Assembly: GCF_015356755.1 (NCBI RefSeq)
Contig: NZ_JADFCO010000064.1
Span: 124,001-188,000, forward strand
Origin: Nonlabens antarcticus
GTDB lineage: Bacteria; Bacteroidota; Bacteroidia; Flavobacteriales; Flavobacteriaceae
Direction of reading: 5' to 3'
DNA: 64,000 bases
The notes beneath the pieces were generated by a model. The model had not been told where the DNA came from, made no database searches, and saw only the letters and a list, made by a program, of their open reading frames with translations. A program made the translations under genes and the position numbers. Shown one piece after another: positions 58,647-64,000 of this stretch (the stretch's first letter is position 1; the number at the start of each line of letters is the position of its first letter).

Positions 58647-58676
58647 CAAAAGGGTAGACTTAAGTCTACCCTTTTG
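58647..58676. terminator. Bidirectional terminator between argS and the small 58714 gene
   Basis: A 30-bp perfect palindrome, CAAAAGGGTAGACTT and its exact complement, with A and T runs in the arms so that either transcript ends in U. Confidence 0.88.
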
Positions 58677-58713
58677 AAAAGTATGTATGATACAACACTA
58701 GAATTTAAACTAC

Positions 58714-58881
58714 TTACTTATTCAAAGCATCCATTTTCTTGGCGACTTTATCAGCTTCCGCATAGGCGGCGTCGCTGGCAGTGCGATCTGTAGTGGACAG
58801 ACGGTGGGAATCTGCCATTAATTTTTTGTATTCTTCTTGTAATTTTTCTGCTTCTGACTTCTTCTTGAATAATCCGAACAT
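58714..58881 (-). CDS. Small DUF6435-like (Lacal_2735-type) protein
   Basis: 55 residues: MFGLFKKKSEAEKLQEEYKK, then LMADSHRLSTTDRTASD and a Lys-rich end with DALNK. It resembles the short Flavobacteriia proteins named after Lacal_2735. Probably a cytoplasmic helix-rich protein; function unknown. It begins 18 bp beyond rlmF, in the same direction, so it likely shares rlmF's transcript. The terminator at 58647-58676 lies beyond it. Confidence 0.8.
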   Translation of the reverse strand: MFGLFKKKSEAEKLQEEYKKLMADSHRLSTTDRTASDAAYAEADKVAKKMDALNK

Positions 58882-58899
58882 CTTTTTAAGGTAGGTCGG

Positions 58900-59745
58900 T
58901 TATGCGGTGGTTTCTTTACTAAATCTCCAGGCGAGTATGCGGCTCTCCTTATTTCCCGTTTGCATGGGAATAATCTGAACCTCGGCATTTAGTTTTTTGG
59001 CTTGTTTCTCTAATTTGGCAACGTGTTGCTTTTTAGAAATTAAGCTGGTAAACCATTCTACTTGATCTTTAAAGTTTACGGATTCTTTAATCATCCTTTT
59101 TACAAATAAAGCTTCGCCGCCGTTGCACCATAATTCATGGGACATTCCAGAGAAATTACGGCGTTCCTCATAGGTGGCAAGTTTGCGTTGTTTTTTCTGA
59201 TTGACCTTATCGGTTTCTTCCTGGCTGGAAAAGAACGGAGGATTACACATCGTGAAATCATATTTCTCGCCTTCTAGAATGATCCCTTCCAGAATGTTAG
59301 AGCGGTCCTTTTGGAGCCTGATTTCTATAGCGGGATTTTTGAGCGTATTGTCTTTCGCGGAAGCGATACTGTCTGCATCCACATCACTGCCTACCATCTT
59401 ATAATCATAGATCGCGTTGCCCAGAATAGGATAAATCGCACTCGCACCGCATCCTATATCCAGGCCGGTTTTAATTCCTTTTCCTACTAGGTCAGATATA
59501 TGGTGGATATAATCAGCACGCCCGGGAATGGGTGGGTACAATGTGTTTGCCGGTAATTTCCAATAGCGAACATCATAGTGATGTTTCAATAAGGCAGTAT
59601 TGAACTCCAAAATGGATTCTGCCCTGCTAAAATCAATGCTAATGGAGCCTGTGGGCGTATTCACTAAATGATCTGCCAGCGCGGGATGGGCGGTGACCAA
59701 TTTAGGAAAATCGTAGCCGTATCTATGTATGTTTCTTATATGCAC
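58900..59745 (-). CDS. rlmF: 23S rRNA (adenine(1618)-N6)-methyltransferase
   Basis: 281 residues, starting with GTG at 59745 (MHIRNIHRYGYDFPKL, the family's usual opening). SAM-binding motif I reads GLDIGCGASAIYP (about 93-105) and the catalytic NPPF motif lies near residue 168. Modifies A1618 in 23S rRNA. A TATCTTTG element ends 4 nt before the GTG, supporting this start. A one-mismatch palindrome copy (59352-59363) lies inside, read as A-S-A-K. Confidence 0.93.
   Translation of the reverse strand: MHIRNIHRYGYDFPKLVTAHPALADHLVNTPTGSISIDFSRAESILEFNTALLKHHYDVRYWKLPANTLYPPIPGRADYIHHISDLVGKGIKTGLDIGCGASAIYPILGNAIYDYKMVGSDVDADSIASAKDNTLKNPAIEIRLQKDRSNILEGIILEGEKYDFTMCNPPFFSSQEETDKVNQKKQRKLATYEERRNFSGMSHELWCNGGEALFVKRMIKESVNFKDQVEWFTSLISKKQHVAKLEKQAKKLNAEVQIIPMQTGNKESRILAWRFSKETTA
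59352..59363. repeat. Dispersed palindrome, one-mismatch copy inside rlmF
   Basis: CTTTCGCGGAAG versus CTTTCGCGAAAG. Read on the minus strand as A-S-A-K. Confidence 0.75.
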
Positions 59746-59749
59746 GCTG

Positions 59750-59757
59750 CAAAGATA
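59750..59757 (-). promoter_or_regulatory. -7 element placed 4 nt before rlmF GTG
   Basis: TATCTTTG-CAGC-GTG on the minus strand; the same 12 nt precede rlmB. The transcript would begin about at the GTG. Confidence 0.6.
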
Positions 59758-59888
59758 GGGGATCTAGAATTTGAAGCTGATCTCGACCTCGACCTTGAAC
59801 TTTAAAAATTAAAATTAAATAGAGAATAAATAGTAAAAGGGTCGTGACGACGATTTGAACGGGAAAAATCAGGATTTTCAAAAGAACT

Positions 59889-59896
59889 ACCTTTGC
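59889..59896 (+). promoter_or_regulatory. Probable -7 element for DEAD-box helicase
   Basis: TACCTTTG, identical to the rpsL -7 element, 20 nt before the ATG at 59917. It overlaps an upstream in-frame TTG (59893), which rules that codon out as the start if the promoter is used. Confidence 0.5.
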
Positions 59897-59916
59897 AAAA
59901 AATTAAATTACGCTTC

Positions 59917-61266
59917 ATGAAAACCTTTGAAGAGCTTCAATTAAAGACTCCGCTTAATAATGGACTTAGTGATCTGGGTTTCCAGACGATGACTCCCATT
60001 CAGGAAGCGGCATTTCCTGCTATTCTTTCTGGTCGCGATATGATAGGTATTGCGCAAACAGGTACTGGAAAAACCCTGGGTTATATGCTGCCGTTGCTGC
60101 ATGAATTGAAGTACAGTCAGGATCTAGACCCGCGCATTTTAGTGCTTGTTCCTACTCGGGAACTGGTGGTTCAAGTGGTGGAGCAGATTGACGCTTACGC
60201 GAAATATCTTAATGTTCGAGTCATCGGTATTTATGGAGGTATGAACATCAACACGCAGAAGAAAGCGCTGGGTGAAGGCTGTGATATTGTTGTGGCGACA
60301 CCGGGAAGGCTGTATGATCTGATTATAGCACAATCGGTTAAGTTGAAGTTCTGTAAAAAGATCGTGATTGATGAGGTGGATGTAATGCTAGATCTAGGAT
60401 TCAGGTTCCAGCTCAATAATATTTTTGATCACTTACCTACAAAACGTCAGAATGTGATGTTTTCTGCAACGATGACTGATGATATTGAGGAGTTCATCGT
60501 GGCCTACTTTTTCAACCCATTAAAGGTAAGTATCGCCGTTTCTGGAACACCATTGGAAAACATTGAACAAACCAGTTATCCAGTCGCTAATTTTTACACT
60601 AAGGCAAATTTGTTAATGCACCTGGTTTCAGATAAGGAGGAGTTTTCTAAGGTTCTCGTATTTGTACCCAACAAGAAAAGTGCAGATCGTTTGCAAGAAG
60701 TAATGTCACCGCAATATGGTCAAGAGATTGCTGTTATACATTCTAATAAAACTCAAAATTACCGTCTGCGCAGTATTGAATTATTCGACAGCGGTCAATC
60801 CCGTATTTTAATTGCCACAGATGTAATGGCCCGTGGACTCGATCTTTCTAAGGTTTCTCATGTTATTAATATGGATGTACCGCGTTATGCAGAGAATTAC
60901 ATGCACCGTATAGGACGAACTGGTAGAGCTGAACAAAAGGGTAAATCCATCTTATTCTTCACAGAGCAGGAAATCGATCAAAAGAATAGGATTGAGGAAT
61001 TGATGGATCGCAAGATTGCGGTGACAGAATTTCCCGAAAAAGTCGAAATTTCCTCTCAGAAAACTCCAGAAGAAACTCCTATTAAACGGGAAACTCACAA
61101 TCCACATGCGGTTATTGAGGATGAACGTGGAGATTCCTTTCATGAAAAAAAGGATAAGAATAAAAAGCAAAATGAAGGTGGAAGCTACCGACGTGAAATT
61201 GCCAAAAAGTATAAGAAACCCAAGACTAGAGGCGATAAAAATTATAACAAGCGCAATAAAAAATAG
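59917..61266 (+). CDS. DEAD-box ATP-dependent RNA helicase
   Basis: 449 residues from the ATG at 59917. Motifs: Q motif TPIQEAAFP, Walker A AQTGTGKT, PTREL, TPGRL, DEVD in place of DEAD, SAT, and HRIGRTGRAEQKG. A basic, Lys/Arg/Glu-rich tail of about 80 residues follows the helicase core, as in RhlE-type helicases. Likely to help ribosome assembly or RNA decay; the subfamily is not certain. The DEVD substitution is unusual but conserves the catalytic Asp-Glu pair. Confidence 0.92.
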   Translation: MKTFEELQLKTPLNNGLSDLGFQTMTPIQEAAFPAILSGRDMIGIAQTGTGKTLGYMLPLLHELKYSQDLDPRILVLVPTRELVVQVVEQIDAYAKYLNVRVIGIYGGMNINTQKKALGEGCDIVVATPGRLYDLIIAQSVKLKFCKKIVIDEVDVMLDLGFRFQLNNIFDHLPTKRQNVMFSATMTDDIEEFIVAYFFNPLKVSIAVSGTPLENIEQTSYPVANFYTKANLLMHLVSDKEEFSKVLVFVPNKKSADRLQEVMSPQYGQEIAVIHSNKTQNYRLRSIELFDSGQSRILIATDVMARGLDLSKVSHVINMDVPRYAENYMHRIGRTGRAEQKGKSILFFTEQEIDQKNRIEELMDRKIAVTEFPEKVEISSQKTPEETPIKRETHNPHAVIEDERGDSFHEKKDKNKKQNEGGSYRREIAKKYKKPKTRGDKNYNKRNKK

Positions 61267-61373
61267 CCGATTAAACCATCACTTTAAAAAATGGTCTAGT
61301 ATTTGAATTAACCTTCAAAATTTTTAACTACAATGGCTGACTTGCTTATCTTGCGGCCTTTAAAATCCTTAAA

Positions 61374-61892
61374 ATGAAAAAAGTACTTTTATTATTATTT
61401 TTAGCAGCAGGAACAGCAATGGCTCAAACTGGATTTGTTCAGTATGAAGCGATTCTTGCAAGTATGCCAGATGTTGAACCTATCCGTAAGGAGTTAGGTG
61501 ATCTTTCTGAAAAATTACGTGGTGAGCTAGACAAAGCGGAAGCTAACTCTACTCAAAAACTGCAGGATCTTCAGTATCAAGCATCAAAACCGGGAACTAC
61601 TGATGCTCAAAAACAACAATTAGGTCAACAAGCCGCAGCACTTCAAAGCGAATATCAAAATGCAGCGAAAGCAGCAGAACTTCAATTAGGTGCAAAAGAA
61701 AATGACTTAATGAAGCCTATCCTTACTAAATTGAATGAAGCCATTCAAGCAATTGCAAAGGAAAAAGGAATGAAACTGGTTGTAAACGCAACTCAAGTAG
61801 TATATTCTGAACCAGGAGCAAATATTTCTATAGACGTAGCACAACGTTTAGGTATCAAGATTGATGCTGACGGAAAACCTACTGGTAAGTAA
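61374..61892 (+). CDS. OmpH/Skp-family periplasmic chaperone
   Basis: 172 residues with a signal peptide ending TAMAQ. A short beta region (QYEAILASMPDVEPIRKEL) flanks a long coiled-coil arm (about 40-115, Gln- and Ala-rich), then beta strands MKLVVNATQVVYS. This is the Skp architecture: a trimeric holdase that carries outer-membrane proteins through the periplasm. A terminator follows. The Omp85-like protein at 21287-22951 is a possible partner system but is not linked. Confidence 0.9.
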   Translation: MKKVLLLLFLAAGTAMAQTGFVQYEAILASMPDVEPIRKELGDLSEKLRGELDKAEANSTQKLQDLQYQASKPGTTDAQKQQLGQQAAALQSEYQNAAKAAELQLGAKENDLMKPILTKLNEAIQAIAKEKGMKLVVNATQVVYSEPGANISIDVAQRLGIKIDADGKPTGK

Positions 61893-61911
61893 GAATCCGT
61901 ACGACTTATAA

Positions 61912-61943
61912 AAAAAAACCCAGCTCATTGAGCTGGGTTTTTT
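61912..61943 (+). terminator. Terminator after the OmpH/Skp gene
   Basis: Stem AAAAAACCCAGCT/AGCTGGGTTTTTT with a CATTG loop and a T run, about 20 nt after the stop. Confidence 0.92.
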
Positions 61944-62009
61944 GCGTTATAGAAAACCAACTAAACAGGGAACAGTTCGTAAATTAGTCGAACCTTAGAA
62001 ATTAATTAA

Positions 62010-63290
62010 ATGGCAAAGGACAACATTAGTTTAAGAGGTGCGATCGCGATAGGAATAGGTGGAATGGTAGGTGGAGGGATTTTCGCTGTTTTAGGACTTG
62101 CGATTTCCTTAGCTCGTGGTGCTACTCCAGTTGCATTCCTTGTTGCTGGATTTATAGCTTTGGTAACCGCCTATAGTTATTCAAAATTATCCATCGCTTT
62201 CCCAGATAGCGGTGGTACGGTTCGGTTTATCAATGAAGGTTTCGGTAGAAATATCTTCAGTGGAGGTTTAAATAATTTGTTGTGGATCAGCTATATTATT
62301 ATGCTGGCCTTGTATGCCAGTGCATTTGGATCCTACGCTCCTAATCTTTATTCTATCACAGGTGATCCTAAAACCGACTCACATATTTACATTACTGCGG
62401 TAATCCTCATAGGTACGCTCATTAATTACTTTAGTGCTGCACTGGTCAGTCGTATTGAGAGTTATGCGGTTATAGTCAAGCTGGTAATATTGATAGGTTT
62501 CATAGGAGTTGGAATTTATGGATTGACTTCCAGTGAACAATTTTCCCAGCTTAATCCGCAAAATTGGGAGGGTACTTTTCAGATAATTACAGGGGGAATG
62601 GTAATTTTTGTGGCTTATGAAGGTTTTGAACTTATTGCAAATGCTGTTTCTGGACTCAAGGATCCTGAGAAAAATATTCCACGAGCTTATTTTATTTCAG
62701 TGGGATTTGTAGTGTTTTTATACATTGTAATTGCAATTATTGCTGTAGGATCGCTATCCTTTGACGCGATACAAGAGGCTAAGGATTACGTGCTTTCTGA
62801 GGTCGCAAAACCTAGCTTAGGTCAGACAGGTTTTACTATTATGACTATTGCTGCGCTTATCTCTACGTTTTCTGCGATTAACGCCACACTTTATGGAGGA
62901 ACAAGAGTGAATTACACCGTCGCTGAAGACGACGAGTTGCCTAAAGAGTTTACCGCACAGTTATGGAACCATCCTGTAGGACTAGCCATTATATCCGTTG
63001 CTACTTTATTACTTGCAAACCTTGCTCAGTTAGAAAGTATTTCTACCTCTGGAAGTGCGGGTTTTTTGCTCTTGTTTGCAGTGGTGAATTATTCAGCATA
63101 CAAGAATAGGGAAAGAATTAAGGCCCGCAGTTGGTTCCCGCTTTTTGGAACGTTTTTATGTTCCACTGCCTTTGTGGTGCTTATTGTACAACAGACCAGC
63201 AGTAATCTTACTGGAGTTATTATCATAGGTAGCGTGATAATTGCTTGCTTCTTGATGGAGTATGTTTACAAAACAGTCCGTAAAAATTAA
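62010..63290 (+). CDS. APC-family amino acid permease
   Basis: 426 residues with about twelve membrane helices. The N-terminal SLRGAIAIGIGGMVGGGIFAVLG is the APC substrate-site helix with the GxG break. GMVIFVAYEGFELIANAV and ALISTFSAINATLYGG are also typical. The transported substrate is not clear. It starts 67 nt after a terminator and has no obvious TANNTTTG element. Confidence 0.9.
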   Translation: MAKDNISLRGAIAIGIGGMVGGGIFAVLGLAISLARGATPVAFLVAGFIALVTAYSYSKLSIAFPDSGGTVRFINEGFGRNIFSGGLNNLLWISYIIMLALYASAFGSYAPNLYSITGDPKTDSHIYITAVILIGTLINYFSAALVSRIESYAVIVKLVILIGFIGVGIYGLTSSEQFSQLNPQNWEGTFQIITGGMVIFVAYEGFELIANAVSGLKDPEKNIPRAYFISVGFVVFLYIVIAIIAVGSLSFDAIQEAKDYVLSEVAKPSLGQTGFTIMTIAALISTFSAINATLYGGTRVNYTVAEDDELPKEFTAQLWNHPVGLAIISVATLLLANLAQLESISTSGSAGFLLLFAVVNYSAYKNRERIKARSWFPLFGTFLCSTAFVVLIVQQTSSNLTGVIIIGSVIIACFLMEYVYKTVRKN

Positions 63291-63597
63291 ATCTATTGAG
63301 TCATCTGCTTTAAAAAAAAATGGACACAAGAGCCTGCAAAGCTGATTTTTTAATTACAGGTGATTCAAGGTTGTAAACCCACATAATCTTCTTGTGATTT
63401 GGCTTCAAAGGTTGGCGTTATAACTTCACATTCCATGAAGTCCATTATTTAATATTTCTGGTGTCTTTCAATTTATATTCAATACGGTATTGGCTTCGAA
63501 GACTATTTTAAAGTTTGCCATCGAGAGTCCTAATATTTCCAGTATGCTAAAAATGATTCTTCAATGAATCTTTATATTTGAAACTCACACCTTTCTT
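63291..63597. other. Intergenic region before the last gene
   Basis: 307 bp. It contains a possible promoter (63573-63580) at its right end. No terminator or RNA was recognised in the remainder. Confidence 0.55.
63573..63580 (+). promoter_or_regulatory. Possible -7 element for the last gene
   Basis: TATATTTG 17 nt before the ATG at 63598. No -33 TTTG at the usual distance. Confidence 0.45.
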
Positions 63598-64000
63598 ATG
63601 TTTAAAAACTATATCGTTCTACTTGTTTTTTTGGGGCTTTACTTTCCATCGTTTGCCCAAGAACCAGCTGATAGTTTAAAGAACAAAGCAAATGATCCTC
63701 CTTCTGAGGAATCCGTAGTGGAAGATGATGCTACTTATGGTAGCAATCCTATTCTCGAGTACAACGAGTCTTATTATATACTTTCTAAAATAAATGAAAA
63801 TTTAGGACTCCCGCCTAATAGGTTCAATCTGCGAACGCCACAAGCAGCTCTTGAAGAGTTTATCTACTCCAGCCGTGATGGTAATTTTGAAGACGCCAGC
63901 TATGCGCTTAACCTTAATAGAATGCCTAGCAACCTAACAAGGGAAGAAGCCACGATCCTTGCGGAAAAGCTGTTTTTTGTTATCAATCAGCGTGTCACGA
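63598..64000 (+). CDS. Start of a probable MscS-type mechanosensitive channel (3' end missing)
   Basis: 134 codons are open to the window edge. A signal peptide (about 1-20, ending PSFA) precedes a Glu/Asp-rich stretch and the block RTPQAALEEFIYSSRDGNFEDASYALNLN, which I recognise from the periplasmic N-terminal region of large Bacteroidota MscS proteins. No membrane helices or pore domain are in view, so the assignment rests on this one block. It stands apart from the APC permease, 307 bp downstream. Confidence 0.55.
   Translation, partial: MFKNYIVLLVFLGLYFPSFAQEPADSLKNKANDPPSEESVVEDDATYGSNPILEYNESYYILSKINENLGLPPNRFNLRTPQAALEEFIYSSRDGNFEDASYALNLNRMPSNLTREEATILAEKLFFVINQRVT

Noticed and set aside
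59893-59916. TTG start for the DEAD-box helicase
   Set aside because: It overlaps the TACCTTTG promoter element, and the helicase N-terminus begins naturally at the ATG at 59917.
60192-60204. CGCTTACGCGAAA in the helicase gene as a palindrome copy
   Set aside because: Matches only one arm well; may be a decayed copy but cannot be distinguished from chance.

Overview
The window is chromosomal DNA from a member of the Bacteroidota, most likely a marine Flavobacteriaceae. A Nonlabens/Dokdonia-like genus is my guess from general gene content and is not proven by this window. The signs are: A+T-rich DNA, SusC/SusD outer-membrane pairs, no Shine-Dalgarno sequences before the ribosomal protein genes, Bacteroidota-type promoters (TTTG, 19 nt, TANNTTTG), lipoproteins with simple lipoboxes, and the gene order rplQ-carA-eno-gltA. 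No tRNA, rRNA, CRISPR array, prophage or insertion sequence was recognised.

Layout. 1-2207 (minus): M14 metallopeptidase lipoprotein (cut by the window edge), coaD and ddl, joined by ATGA overlaps. 2347-7566 (plus): PASTA protein, rluD, yaaA, radC, a deacetylase-like protein and a HAD nucleotidase. 7545-10368: rarA, rhomboid protease, rlmB. 10568-21168 (minus): two SusC/SusD transport loci with nearly identical 5' ends; the first also has a third surface lipoprotein. 21287-22951 (minus): an Omp85/TamA-like outer-membrane protein. 23114-39981 (plus): one uninterrupted str-S10-spc-alpha superoperon of 31 genes from rpsL to rplQ, including fusA, secY, infA and rpoA but no tuf. 40054-44007: carA, eno, gltA. 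44141-46026: two adjacent guanidino-group-modifying enzymes (DDAH-like and CtlX). 46200-48796: a membrane-anchored unknown protein followed by a LytS/LytTR two-component pair. 48812-55845 (minus): SDR/DUF2867 protein, a permease-M1 peptidase fusion with its ATPase, and MarC. 56240-64000: an unknown protein, argS, a small DUF6435-like gene, rlmF, a DEAD-box helicase, an OmpH/Skp chaperone, an APC permease and the start of a probable MscS-type channel.

Two patterns cut across the genes. First, a 16-bp perfect palindrome, CGCTTTCGCGAAAGCG, recurs as eight copies with a perfect core of at least 12 bp plus two one-mismatch copies. It lies in coding and intergenic DNA on the scale of one per 6 kb and is read in three different frames when inside genes. 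Second, four genes (rlmB, rlmF, carA and the DDAH-like gene) have a TANNTTTG element ending exactly 4 nt before the start codon, and two more have one-base variants at the same spacing. This would place transcription starts at or next to the start codon, giving leaderless mRNAs. These two signals are the best candidates for something under-described. A terminator-like hairpin between rpsL and rpsG, a deacetylase homologue that seems to have lost its metal-site residues, and the duplicated SusC 5' modules are also worth checking.
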